Assembly (NCBI RefSeq): GCF_014303395.1
Contig: NZ_CP060298.1
Location: 1-64,000 of the forward strand
Direction: 5' to 3'
Source of the DNA: Nakamurella sp. PAMC28650
Lineage (GTDB): Bacteria > Actinomycetota > Actinomycetes > Mycobacteriales > Nakamurellaceae
Length of the DNA: 64,000 bases
In this document: positions 45,358 through 53,035 of the stretch, in pieces
How positions within the stretch are numbered: position 1 is the first letter of the stretch
How the letters are laid out: each line of letters opens with the position of its first letter
The notes under the pieces: model-generated
What the model was told of the DNA's origin: nothing
The model's database searches: none
What the model saw: only the letters and a program-made list of their open reading frames with translations
Made by a program: the position numbers and the translations under genes

Positions 45358-45840
45358 TCACGTCGCCACGTTCGCGGCCCGGAAACCGTGGTGCGCCACT
45401 TCGAGTTCCTCGCTCAGCAGGGTGTCGGTCGAGCTGTCGAAATCGGGTCCCTTCCACCGCACGGCGAACACGCTGTCCAACGACCAGCTGCGAAGCCGTG
45501 CACCCTCGGACGACATCGCGGTGATGGCCCCGGTCGACCTGGCGATCTTGTTCTGGTTGGCCGCAAATCCCTCGCCCGCAGTCTTGTTCATCCAGTCGAA
45601 CAACGCGTCGGATTGGGTCACACCGCGGGTGAAGACGATGTTCGGCCATTCCAGTCGGCCGGGCAGGTGGTGGACGAACCCGTTCTGCCCACCTTCCCGG
45701 ACGTCCTCGGTCTGCGAGGAAACAGCAAGACCGCGAACAGAGGCGAACAGACCGATCTCGATCCCGTCGACCTCGAACAGGAACCGTGACGCCAGCGGCG
45801 GTTCGGTACCGAGCAGGCGGGCGGAATCAGGCGAACTCAC
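45358..45840 (-). CDS. Inner tube protein 2 (T4 gp19-like, Afp5-type)
   Basis: A protein of about 160 aa from GTG 45840, with GGGAGG 7 bases upstream (GTG 45858 gives 6 more residues). The gp19 tube pattern is clear: SRFLFEVDGIEIGLFASVRGLAVSSQTEDVREGG, 'RLEWPNIVFTRGVTQSDALFDWM', and a late 'WSLDSVFAVRWKGPDFDSSTDTLLSEELEVAHHGF'. This variant (EE-E-VAHHGF ending) is the specialised tube subunit that contacts the baseplate in Afp/PVC systems. It overlaps the upstream gene by a few codons and precedes the long disordered gene by 7 bp. Confidence 0.93.
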   Translation of the reverse strand: MSSPDSARLLGTEPPLASRFLFEVDGIEIGLFASVRGLAVSSQTEDVREGGQNGFVHHLPGRLEWPNIVFTRGVTQSDALFDWMNKTAGEGFAANQNKIARSTGAITAMSSEGARLRSWSLDSVFAVRWKGPDFDSSTDTLLSEELEVAHHGFRAANVAT

Positions 45841-46000
45841 GGACAGCCTCCCAGGCACGCTCGTTCAACCCGGCGACCGAACGAACCATCCGCACACGAT
45901 CCATGTGCTCCAGATCCAGCAGATCGTCCAACGGCCAATGCAGGTGATACGCCAGGTAGGCGATCTCCTGCCACAGCGCATCGACGGGGTACCTCAACAC
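45827..46000 (-). CDS. DUF6760-type small eCIS protein (tail assembly chaperone partner-like)
   Basis: A protein of about 57 aa from GTG 46000, 7 bases after the previous stop. Sequence LRYPVDALWQEIAYLAYHLHWPLDDLLDLEHMDRVRMVRSVAGLNER resembles small proteins of eCIS loci (DUF6760) and also the GpE'-like partners of phage tail assembly chaperones (hydrophobic 'Y.HW....L..L' then 'R...'). The open frame continues upstream to 46090, so a frameshift fusion with the preceding gene is possible. No strong ribosome site. Role inferred from position only. Confidence 0.7.
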   Translation of the reverse strand: MLRYPVDALWQEIAYLAYHLHWPLDDLLDLEHMDRVRMVRSVAGLNERAWEAVREFA

Positions 46001-46007
46001 CGGAGCA

Positions 46008-46490
46008 TCAGACCTGACTACGTGGAATTTCCTCGACCCGCGCTCGCGGCCGCTGGGGGATGAACGAATCAGGTTGCACCGCATGACCATTGGTCGCCGG
46101 GGCCTCCACCGACGGTGCTGCCGGCGCAGCGGACGGCGAACCCGTCAGCGGCCGCGACGTCGCCTGGGCGGCCAGCAGCGCCTCGTACTCCTCCTGGTCA
46201 CCGAAATTGATGACGCCGTAGAAGTCCTGCAGGAAGGCGAGATCGGCCGCGAACAGACCCTCGATCTCATGTGGGGTGACCATCTCCAGATCCCCGAGGG
46301 TCCGGACGACGCGCGCCAGGATCAGCACGGTCAGACGCGGATCGTCCGGACCGATGACGGTCGGGTCGCGCAGGGGTTCGAGTTCGTCCCTCGCCGTCGC
46401 CAACCGCATCACCCCGGTGCGGTGCAGCCCGCCACGTGAATCGACATATCCCCGCGGCAGGGTGAATTCGTACTCGGTCTTCAGACTCAC
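46008..46490 (-). CDS. Phage tail assembly chaperone-like protein
   Basis: A 160-aa protein starting at GTG 46490, overlapping the tube stop as GTGA. The N-terminal strand part (TEYEFTLPRGYVDSRGGLHRTGVMRLATARDEL) is followed by a helical core 'LTVLILARVVRTLGDLEMVTPHEIEGLFAADLAFLQDFYG', which has the spacing of Mu gp41-type tail assembly chaperones (..L.G..E.L..L...D...L...). A Pro/Ala-rich tail ends the protein. The order sheath, tube, chaperone, partner matches contractile phage tails. The family assignment is by pattern, not by search. Confidence 0.65.
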   Translation of the reverse strand: MSLKTEYEFTLPRGYVDSRGGLHRTGVMRLATARDELEPLRDPTVIGPDDPRLTVLILARVVRTLGDLEMVTPHEIEGLFAADLAFLQDFYGVINFGDQEEYEALLAAQATSRPLTGSPSAAPAAPSVEAPATNGHAVQPDSFIPQRPRARVEEIPRSQV

Positions 46491-46966
46491 TTGACCCGCT
46501 CGAGCCGCTCGATCGTCAGGGTGATGGTTTCCTTCACCGGGTCGTTGGAATCCACCGACAGCTGATCGGTGGAGATCTTGCTGGGCCAGCCGTTGGTGAA
46601 GTTGAACCGTGCGACCTCGGTGTGGGTCGAGTCGTAGAGCACCACCGAGCCGTTCTTGCGCTGATTCGTGCGGTCACCCAGTTTGATGCCCTTGCTCATG
46701 ATGTCGTTGAACCAGCCCCACAACTTGTCCGAGGTGGAATCGGCCGGCGCCATCCGGACGAGGCTGAGATCCGGGGCCTTGTTCCGTCCGGCCAATGTCT
46801 TGATGGTCTGGCTCTTCCCGTCCTTGCCGACCTGCTGGGTGGAGGCGACCTCCATCTCGATGTCCAGCCCGGAGACCGAGGCCAGGATCGTCACGACGGA
46901 GCCGTCGATCTCCAGGAAGAAGTTCTGCGCGATGAGCGGATCGGTGCTGATCAATGCATTGGGCAT
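46487..46966 (-). CDS. Inner tube protein 1 (T4 gp19-like, Afp1-type)
   Basis: A 159-aa tail tube subunit from ATG 46966. Hallmarks: NFFLEIDGSVVTILASVSGLDIEMEV at the N-terminus, 'GRNKAPDLSLVRMAPADSTSDKLWGWFNDI', and the closing 'PVKETITLTIERLERVK'. The conserved 'E-T-.-T-L-.-.-E' ending is the classic gp19/Hcp-like form. It is the major inner tube of the particle, expected to stack in hexamers. It is preceded by the sheath gene with a 61-bp gap and coupled to the following chaperone-like gene. Confidence 0.96.
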   Translation of the reverse strand: MPNALISTDPLIAQNFFLEIDGSVVTILASVSGLDIEMEVASTQQVGKDGKSQTIKTLAGRNKAPDLSLVRMAPADSTSDKLWGWFNDIMSKGIKLGDRTNQRKNGSVVLYDSTHTEVARFNFTNGWPSKISTDQLSVDSNDPVKETITLTIERLERVK

Positions 46967-47027
46967 GGGCGTGTGCTCCTTGGCTGGTGGTGAACGCGGT
47001 ACTCGGGGCGAAGCAGAGATCTACGGA

Positions 47028-48593
47028 TCAGTTGGCGGACTGCTTGTGCTGTGCGATGCGGAAGACGACGAATTCAGCCGGCTTGACGGGTGCGATGCCG
47101 ACCTCGACGATCAACAGGCCCTGGTCGATCGACTCCGGCGGGTTCGTCTCGGAATCGCATTTGACGTAGAAGGCCTGGTCGGCGGACTGCCCGAAAAGCG
47201 CTCCCGCACTCCAGAGCCCGCGCAGGAACCCGTTGAGCGTCCGCTTGATGCCTTCCCACAGAGCAACGTCGTTCGGCTCGAAGACCGCCCACTGGGTCCC
47301 CTCGGCGATCGTCGCCTCCACCATGTTGAACAGCCGACGAACGTTGATGTAGCGCCAGTCCGTGTCACTGGCCAGCGTGCGTGCGCCCCAGATCCGGATG
47401 CCCCTGGTGCCGAACGGGCGGATGCAGTTGATACCGATCGGGTTCAACACGGCCTGCTCGTTCTGGGTGACCCCGTACTCGACATCCAGGCAGCCCCTGA
47501 TGGTGTCGTTGGCCGGCGCCTTCCAGACGCCGCGCGTCTCGTCGGTACGGGCCCAGACACCGGCGATGTGGCCGCTCGGCGGAATCATCAGCTCGGCGTC
47601 GCCATTGGTGCCGATGGGGTTCTCGACCTTGATCCACGGGTAGTACAGCGCGGCGTAGGCCGAGTCGTACATGGCCACCCCACTGCGCCATTCCTTGATC
47701 TGCTGCGGGCTCATCCCGGGAGGCGCATCCAGGATCGCCATGCGGTTGCCGTTGAGTTCGCAGTGCGTGATGAGGGAGGTCTGCACGGCCTTCCACAGGC
47801 CGAGATCCAAGGACCCGTCGGCCTTCGTGGCGGCCGTGACCAGATCGGGGACGACCACGATGGTGACGTCCTCGGCGACGGCCAGCCCGTTGATCCCCGA
47901 TCGTGCTGATTCGGATCCGGCGAATTTGCGGCCGGTGACGGCGACCGGTGTCGACGCCGCCTTCTCCAGTGCGTAGTTGCCGGGTCGCAGAATCTCGATC
48001 TGGCTCGACAGATCCGTCTTGGCGTCCAGCAGCACCTCGACCTTGACCTTGGTCGACGTGGCGTTGATGACGGTGGCGACGTTGCGGTCTCCCTTGCCGA
48101 GGCCAAGGTTCTCGTAGGACTCGACCACCACGCCACCGGAGAGGAGATCGATGTTGAACGGGCTCGGGCCTTCGGCATCGGAGTCCGCCGACGAGACTGC
48201 GATGGTGAGATCGGCGTCCGGCTCGAGGCTTTCGAAAGCAAGCGGCAGACCCAGAGCGCGGTCGGCAGCCGGCAACTCGCGGCGCGAGGGCTGCCCCGAC
48301 GGCGCCGTGTTGGGTACCCGCACGATGTAGGCCAGCGCACCGCCGTTGGCGAAGTACCCGTAGACCGACAGCGGCAGCACCGCACCGGCGGTGAAGCTGC
48401 CGAACAGCGACTCGAACTGGGTCCAACTGGTCACCAGGCGCGGAGCGAGACCTTCCGGGTCCGCCGGGTCGTCCGTCGGAGCCTTCTCGGTGAACCCGAC
48501 GAATGCCGCGATCGCCGTGGGGGCGGCCGAGAGAACCTTTTGCGACGAGACGACCTCTTCGACGTAGACACCTGGTGCGGCATACGTGGGCAT
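47028..48593 (-). CDS. Contractile tail sheath protein
   Basis: A 521-aa sheath subunit from ATG 48593 with AGGAG 6 bases upstream. N-terminus MPTYAAPGVYVEEVVS and 'PTAIAAFVGFTEKAP' are the standard sheath start. The C-terminal domain has 'GIRIWGARTLASDTDWRYINVRRLFNMVEATIAEGTQWAVFEPN' and ends 'GLLIVEVGIAPVKPAEFVVFRIAQH', as in Afp2-4 and phage sheaths. Only one sheath gene is present, unlike the three in Afp. A single sheath is common in actinobacterial and cyanobacterial eCIS. It starts the structural block after a 400-bp regulatory gap and is likely its most expressed gene. Confidence 0.97.
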   Translation of the reverse strand: MPTYAAPGVYVEEVVSSQKVLSAAPTAIAAFVGFTEKAPTDDPADPEGLAPRLVTSWTQFESLFGSFTAGAVLPLSVYGYFANGGALAYIVRVPNTAPSGQPSRRELPAADRALGLPLAFESLEPDADLTIAVSSADSDAEGPSPFNIDLLSGGVVVESYENLGLGKGDRNVATVINATSTKVKVEVLLDAKTDLSSQIEILRPGNYALEKAASTPVAVTGRKFAGSESARSGINGLAVAEDVTIVVVPDLVTAATKADGSLDLGLWKAVQTSLITHCELNGNRMAILDAPPGMSPQQIKEWRSGVAMYDSAYAALYYPWIKVENPIGTNGDAELMIPPSGHIAGVWARTDETRGVWKAPANDTIRGCLDVEYGVTQNEQAVLNPIGINCIRPFGTRGIRIWGARTLASDTDWRYINVRRLFNMVEATIAEGTQWAVFEPNDVALWEGIKRTLNGFLRGLWSAGALFGQSADQAFYVKCDSETNPPESIDQGLLIVEVGIAPVKPAEFVVFRIAQHKQSAN

Positions 48594-48992
48594 TCCCACT
48601 CCTGTCAAGGTTTTGCGATCCGGGCAGGGAGTCTGCCGGGCCGGGTGGATGATCGGAACACGCCAAGGGGTACCAGCCTGCGGGACGACCACGGACTCCG
48701 AAGAAGATCCGCACACCGGTTGGGGTGGATGAAGTCTGAGCTCGCCCCGGCCAGTCCCGTATCGCTGGTGGGTGATCGCGTTCGGTACAAACTATGACAT
48801 TACCGGCGTCAATTCAGAACAGTTGTCCCCCCAATGCCAATTCGATCTCCCACCGAGGATGCACACCACCTGATCGCCACCGCTTTTGTGTGAACGGGCC
48901 CCTGAAGGTGGCCGGCTCACCCTTTTCGTGATCACTCAGAGCAACGATTCTCCCATTGCCAACGATGCTCGATCTCGAGGCCACCGGACCCC
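48594..48992 (-). promoter_or_regulatory. Upstream region of the sheath gene with candidate promoter
   Basis: A gap of about 400 bp between the PAAR-like gene and the sheath. On the minus strand TTGACG (complement of 48807-48812) and TGTACC (complement of 48784-48789) are 17 bp apart, about 190 bp before the sheath ATG. The -35 is good and the -10 is poor. Position 48780-48830 is also visibly A/T-richer. A frame crossing 48814-49221 is a shadow of the PAAR-like gene, so I see no further gene here. Confidence 0.35.
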
Positions 48993-49382
48993 TCATCCCG
49001 CCATCGTCCTGGTGGTCCCGGGAAAGCCGATGTTGATCAGTCCCCCGTAGGCGCAACTGCAGGTCGATCCGGCCACGAGGGCCGGCTGCTTGGCCCAGAG
49101 GGTCTGCGGTGCCATCGGGGTCCAGGGTGCGGGAATCACGGGCACGCACGGCATCGGGGTCAGCACCCCCAGGGCGGCAGCGGTGGCGGCGGCCACCGTG
49201 GGATTGGACAGCGACATGCACATGGCGAAGGGCACGATGTTGACCATCGGCGCGATATCCATGATGGTGGCGACCGGACGACCTTCGACCAGAGCTCTGG
49301 GGGCCACCACCATCAACGTCGAGGGCGCCATACCGAAGGTGCAGCTGGTCATTGCGCCCGCTACGACCACCGGCTTACCCAC
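48993..49382 (-). CDS. PAAR-like (DUF4280) spike-tip protein
   Basis: A 129-aa protein from GTG 49382 with GGAGG 6 bases upstream. It follows the DUF4280 pattern: VVAGAMTSCTFGMAPSTLMVV, 'RPVATIMDIAPMVNIVPFAMCMSLSNPTVAAATAAALG', 'TPMPCVPVIPAPWTP' and 'CSCAYGGLINI'. Cys residues are at the family positions. DUF4280 proteins are PAAR-like tips that sharpen the VgrG spike and can carry cargo. Here it lacks any C-terminal extension. It lies upstream of the sheath on the same strand; a tip gene (Afp10 equivalent) is otherwise missing from the structural block, so this is it. Confidence 0.93.
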   Translation of the reverse strand: MGKPVVVAGAMTSCTFGMAPSTLMVVAPRALVEGRPVATIMDIAPMVNIVPFAMCMSLSNPTVAAATAAALGVLTPMPCVPVIPAPWTPMAPQTLWAKQPALVAGSTCSCAYGGLINIGFPGTTRTMAG

Positions 49383-49436
49383 GGCCGGCCTCCGCGCCGT
49401 GACGATCGACGCCGTGGTGCACGGCCTGCGGCTGGC

Positions 49437-49991
49437 TCATAGCCTTGACCCCTTCACGGTTTTCGTCAGCGGTTTCCCTGTCGTGGTCGCAAAACACAGC
49501 ACCGTCCGGTCGCTGCCCTGTTCCCAACTGCGTGCCGAGGGCAGCAGATAGGTGAAGAACAGGGACGAATCCAGGTAGGACACCCCGACGTACCCGGTGA
49601 ACGCCTGCGCGCACGAGCCGTTCGCGAACGAGGCGAGCGCAGCATCTCCCGGATAGACCGAGTTGTCACCACCGGCGGGCGCCTTGTAACCCGGCGCCGC
49701 ATACGCCTCCTGGGTGTGTACCGCCGTGCAGGCGACGGCCGACAGGTCCGAGAGCTCCGCCTTCGGTGCGCCTGTCGGCGGATTGAAGCATTGACCCACC
49801 GCCACCTTGAACACCGACACGGAGGTCGACGCTTCCGTCTGCTTGCTGCCGAAAATGCTCGAGACCCATCCGCAGCCACTCACCAGCATCAGCACGGCCG
49901 TCAATCCGGCGGATACGAGCAGGAGTCGGCCCGGTCGTCGTACAGGGCCGGCGGCCGGCCATTGCCGGCCGGTCAGAACCGACCACGTCAT
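49437..49991 (-). CDS. Septum-formation-like lipoprotein
   Basis: A 184-aa predicted lipoprotein with a basic N-terminus, hydrophobic segment and lipobox LVSGC (near residues 36-40). The mature part begins VFKVAVGQCFNPPTG and contains CTAVHTQEAYAA, then FANGSCAQAFTGYVG and VLCFATT, giving the four Cys pattern of the 'septum formation' (Septum_form) family seen in actinobacteria. This family is exported and of unknown biochemical role. It lies 55 bp upstream of the PAAR-like gene on the same strand and could share its promoter, but a functional link with the injection system is not shown. Confidence 0.8.
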   Translation of the reverse strand: MTWSVLTGRQWPAAGPVRRPGRLLLVSAGLTAVLMLVSGCGWVSSIFGSKQTEASTSVSVFKVAVGQCFNPPTGAPKAELSDLSAVACTAVHTQEAYAAPGYKAPAGGDNSVYPGDAALASFANGSCAQAFTGYVGVSYLDSSLFFTYLLPSARSWEQGSDRTVLCFATTTGKPLTKTVKGSRL

Positions 49992-50338
49992 CCTTCGCGC
50001 CCTTCGACATTTGCACCCTGTGGATCTGCGTACCCGATTTCCGGGCCAAGCCTAATGCGCGCACGCCGAATTGAACCCGGCGGGATCACATTCGATCGAA
50101 TTCGCCGAAATCGGGTCTCACCCGGAAGGGGCGTGATCAAGGGGGTTCGATACGCCATTCTGACTGACGGTGAGATGGGGCGCCGTGGTCCCGGGAATGG
50201 TTCAGTCGTTCAGGTCGCCGACCACCCGGATGCGGCGGAAAGCCATGCCGTCCGGTCTGGCCGGACGTCGTTCTTTCACCAGGGCGCGATCTCAGGCATC
50301 ATGAGGGGCGATCACCTCACCACAGGAGACTTCCCGCC
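49992..50338. promoter_or_regulatory. Divergent intergenic region (lipoprotein / GAF-ANTAR)
   Basis: About 350 bp between oppositely transcribed genes. It contains an imperfect palindrome around 50088-50102 (ATTCGATCGAATTCG) and A/T-richer stretches, as expected for promoters. I do not find a convincing -35/-10 pair, and open frames across it are short. AGGAG-like sequence at 50326-50331 (CAGGAGAC) serves the ATG at 50339. Confidence 0.4.
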
Positions 50339-51076
50339 ATGAGCACCGAGAGCAGACCAAGACTGAGCGCCCTCGTCTTCGCCGAACGAGCCCGCAAGAT
50401 CGCTTCGAACCGATCGGCCGAGGACTCGATCGCGCAGATCGTGCAACTGGCGCTCGACAGCGTCGACTGCGAGTACGCGAGCGTGACCCTGGTGCACGCC
50501 GACGGCACCTTCGAGACGGTCGCGAGCTCACATCCGGTCGTTGATCAGGCGGACGCCCTCCAGTACGAGCTCAACGAAGGTCCGTGCCTGACGGCGGCCG
50601 AGACGAACGGCCTCTACGTCGTCCCCGAGACCGCCACCGAACCGCGCTGGCCGAACTGGGGCCCTCGGGCCGCCGCCCTGGGTCTGCACAGCATCCTCAG
50701 CATCCATCTGTTCACCGACCGGCAGGTGCTCGGAGCACTCAATCTGTACGCGCGGCCTGCCTATCAGTACACCGAGGACGACATCGAAGCAGCCCAGGTG
50801 GTGGCAGCGCACGCCTCGGTCAGCCTGGCACGATCACGGAGCGAGCAGAACCTCTGGCGGGCGGTCGACTCACGGCACGTGATCGGGCAGGCCCAGGGCG
50901 TGCTGATGGAGCGGCATTCGTTGACCGCGGAACAGGCCTTCTCGGTGCTCAAGCGCTACTCGCAGCAGAGCAACGTCAAGCTCCACGAGGTCGCCGTCAT
51001 CCTGTTGCGCACCGGTGACCTGCCGGGCCAGTCCACCCCGTCCACATTCGTCACGGACGCTGCGAATCCGGCCTGA
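50339..51076 (+). CDS. GAF and ANTAR domain-containing regulator
   Basis: A 245-aa protein: GAF domain at about residues 20-165 (IVQLALDSVDCEYASVTLVHADG; LQYELNEGPCLTAAE; ILSIHLFTDRQVLGALNLYA) and ANTAR RNA-binding domain at about 175-235 (RHVIGQAQGVLMERHSLTAEQAFSVLKRYSQQSNVKLHEVAVILL). The AQGVLMER and EQAFSVLKRYSQ signatures are intact. ANTAR proteins prevent transcription termination by binding two-hexaloop RNA; the GAF would sense a small ligand. ATG 50339 has CAGGAGAC 5-8 bases upstream. Target transcripts are unknown. It is convergent with the sigma gene. Confidence 0.94.
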   Translation: MSTESRPRLSALVFAERARKIASNRSAEDSIAQIVQLALDSVDCEYASVTLVHADGTFETVASSHPVVDQADALQYELNEGPCLTAAETNGLYVVPETATEPRWPNWGPRAAALGLHSILSIHLFTDRQVLGALNLYARPAYQYTEDDIEAAQVVAAHASVSLARSRSEQNLWRAVDSRHVIGQAQGVLMERHSLTAEQAFSVLKRYSQQSNVKLHEVAVILLRTGDLPGQSTPSTFVTDAANPA

Positions 51077-51109
51077 GGCGTTCGCCGCCGCCAGACTCCG
51101 GGATCACCG

Positions 51110-51185
51110 GGCCGACCCTTGTTGACATGGCCGACCCCGGTTGACATGGTCCATCCCGGTTGACCGGGCCGACCCCGGGCCACGG
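51110..51185 (+). repeat. Four 19-bp tandem repeats carrying GTTGAC boxes
   Basis: Units at 51110, 51129, 51148 and 51167 follow the pattern GGCCGACCCCGGTTGACAT with a few changes. Three carry GTTGAC. They lie just after the GAF-ANTAR gene, before the terminator hairpin. The 19-bp period and TTGAC cores resemble spaced protein-binding sites, but no function is known. Confidence 0.85.
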
Positions 51186-51212
51186 CCCCCCCGCCCACCG
51201 GGCCTCGAACGC

Positions 51213-51250
51213 GAACGAGGCGGCCCCTGGAAGGGGCCGCCTCGTCGTTC
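51213..51250. terminator. Bidirectional rho-independent-like terminator
   Basis: A perfect 12-bp G/C-rich stem (arms 51216-51227 and 51233-51244) with a TGGAA loop, extended by GAAC/GTTC flanks, lies between the convergent GAF-ANTAR gene and the sigma gene. There is no long T-run. It is the clearest hairpin in the window. Confidence 0.8.
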
Positions 51251-51266
51251 ACGCATCCGGGGGAGG

Positions 51267-52220
51267 TTACTGCTCCCAGCCGTCACGGAGCTTGTTGAGC
51301 ACGTCGCGCAGGATCCGGGAGACCTGCATCTGGCTGACGCCGATCACCTCGCCGATCCGGGCCTGGGACAGGCCCTCGCTGAAGCGCATGCCGACCACCC
51401 TGCGCTCGCGCTCCGTCAATTTGCTGAGCACGACGTCCAGCGACATCCGATCGTCGACCGCGGTCGTGGAGTCCTCGCCACTCCACTGCTGGGCGATGAA
51501 CAGACCGGCACCCGAATCGGAGTCCAGCGACGGGGGCCTGCACAAGCCGGCCGCGGCCCTGGCCTCCCGGATGTCCTCCTCGCGGACGCCGAGTCGTTGT
51601 CCCACCAACCCGTCGGTCGGCCGGAGTTCGCCGGAATCCTGGAAATCGCGCTCGGCGACGTTGATCGCTGCCCTCAACTCCTGGATTCGTCGCGGCGGGC
51701 GCACCAGCCAGGAATGATCCCGGAAGTAGCGCTTGATCTCGCCGGAGATCGTGGGGACGGCGAACTGCAGGAAGTCGTCGCTCAGGCCGGGAAGCCACCG
51801 GGACACGGCCTTGACCAGACCCAGGCACGCCAGCTGTTCCAGATCGCCACGCTCCACCCCGCGGCCCCGGTAGCGGGAGGCGATCGACCTGGCCACCCCC
51901 ATGTGCTCGACCACGACGGCCGATTGCAGCCTGCTGCGTCTGACCGGATCCTGGCAGTCGATCATCTCGGCCAGCAGGGCCGCGACGCGAGCCGACCGAT
52001 CAGGCTCCCGACTTTCGGAGCGACGATCCTCTGGTGCAGGGGCCTCGACGGGCGCGGGGATGATGTCGACGGTGAGGCCGCCCTCGCGTACCGCGTCCGG
52101 ATGGATGCGGCTCACCGGGCGGGTGATGACGGAGACGGCGGATTCCGCCGCGGCGCCCTCACGGCGGTCGTGCGAGAGTTGCTCGAAGGCAAGGGAGTGG
52201 TAGTCGATGGAAGCAGACAC
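51267..52220 (-). CDS. SigB/SigF-family RNA polymerase sigma factor
   Basis: A 317-aa sigma-70 family group 3 factor from GTG 52220, with GAGGAGA 5 bases upstream. Region 2 is at about 105-165 (VVVEHMGVARSIASRYRGRGVERGDLEQLACLGLVKAVSRW; FLQFAVPTISGEIKRYFRDHSWLVRPPRRIQEL), the signature of SigF/SigB types. Region 4 is at about 255-310 (LTERERRVVGMRFSEGLSQARIGEVIGVSQMQVSRILRDVLNKL). A variable 85-residue N-terminal extension precedes region 2. No anti-sigma or anti-anti-sigma gene is adjacent, so its control is not visible. These factors serve general stress or developmental responses. No clear SigF-type GTTT/GGGTA promoter was found in this window. Confidence 0.94.
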   Translation of the reverse strand: MSASIDYHSLAFEQLSHDRREGAAAESAVSVITRPVSRIHPDAVREGGLTVDIIPAPVEAPAPEDRRSESREPDRSARVAALLAEMIDCQDPVRRSRLQSAVVVEHMGVARSIASRYRGRGVERGDLEQLACLGLVKAVSRWLPGLSDDFLQFAVPTISGEIKRYFRDHSWLVRPPRRIQELRAAINVAERDFQDSGELRPTDGLVGQRLGVREEDIREARAAAGLCRPPSLDSDSGAGLFIAQQWSGEDSTTAVDDRMSLDVVLSKLTERERRVVGMRFSEGLSQARIGEVIGVSQMQVSRILRDVLNKLRDGWEQ

Positions 52221-53035
52221 AGAAGTCTCCTCAGTATCAGGAACTTCTGGCGCCTCTGTTGGACCAGATTTTGTCTCTACGGCCAGTGGGTGATGGACCC
52301 GGTGCTGGATGCACTGCTGCTGCCCACGGCCTGCGTACTCCGGTCAGCGTACGCCTTGTCCGCCCGTTCAGCCTCCCCGGCCGCCGAACCCGTGGATGGC
52401 GTCCGTGTCCGCACTCGCCAGCGACGTGCCGCCCGACCCGCTCCTGGTCGCCCGCGCCTGCGCCGGACGGACGTGTCCGGCGCCGGTGCCCCCCGGTTCA
52501 CCTGCACACCGAAACTCTCGGCCACGCAGGCGAAGTGGACCTTGTGACGACGACGACGCTGATGCCGCCCTCCGTCGCAGCTCCCCGTAGCGCGCCGACA
52601 GTAGTGACTTACGCCACATTCTCGTCGCCTTCGCTTCTCCCGATCTCGGACCGGAAACTTCCCAGAACCGCCAGCAAGCGGGTTGCACCCGAAATGAGAG
52701 GCTTTGTCTGTTTCGTGCGTTGCGCCCTGGCAGTGCCCCGGGGAGGCTTCCAAGGATGGCGACGTCGGCGCGACCACCACGGTCGTGCTGGGCAATGGGG
52801 TTCGGACCATGGGGTCCGGGCGATGGGGTCCGGGTAATGCGATGGCAAGGTGATCGAAATTGGGTTCCTCGGAGGCTCCCGCCCCGCCATCACGCAGATG
52901 CGGAAAATCGCATACCGGTGAAATGGTCGGCCGCACCACACAGCCGCGCCACCACGCGCCACCGTCGGCGAACGCTCTCGATCCTGGGACGGTGACGATG
53001 AGATGATGTGGGCGCCGGAGAGAAGGAGCACGATC
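52221..53035. other. Gene-poor interval with small direct repeats
   Basis: About 815 bp between the sigma gene and the phosphatase gene. Open frames here are short and lack ribosome sites or recognisable domains; long frames that cross it are antisense shadows. It contains three 14-bp direct repeats of the CxATGGGGTYCGGG type at 52793, 52807 and 52821. It presumably holds promoters for the flanking genes, but I cannot point to one. Confidence 0.5.

Noticed and set aside
48814..49221. Minus-strand frame of 135 codons partly over the PAAR-like gene
   Set aside because: Its first half is an alternative frame of the DUF4280 gene and the rest is non-coding; no ribosome site or domain.
8913..49382. 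Integrated prophage or type VI secretion system
   Set aside because: No integrase, terminase, portal, capsid or lysis genes, and no TssJLM-type membrane complex; the presence of AAA+ ATPase, DUF4255 and DUF4157 fits eCIS.
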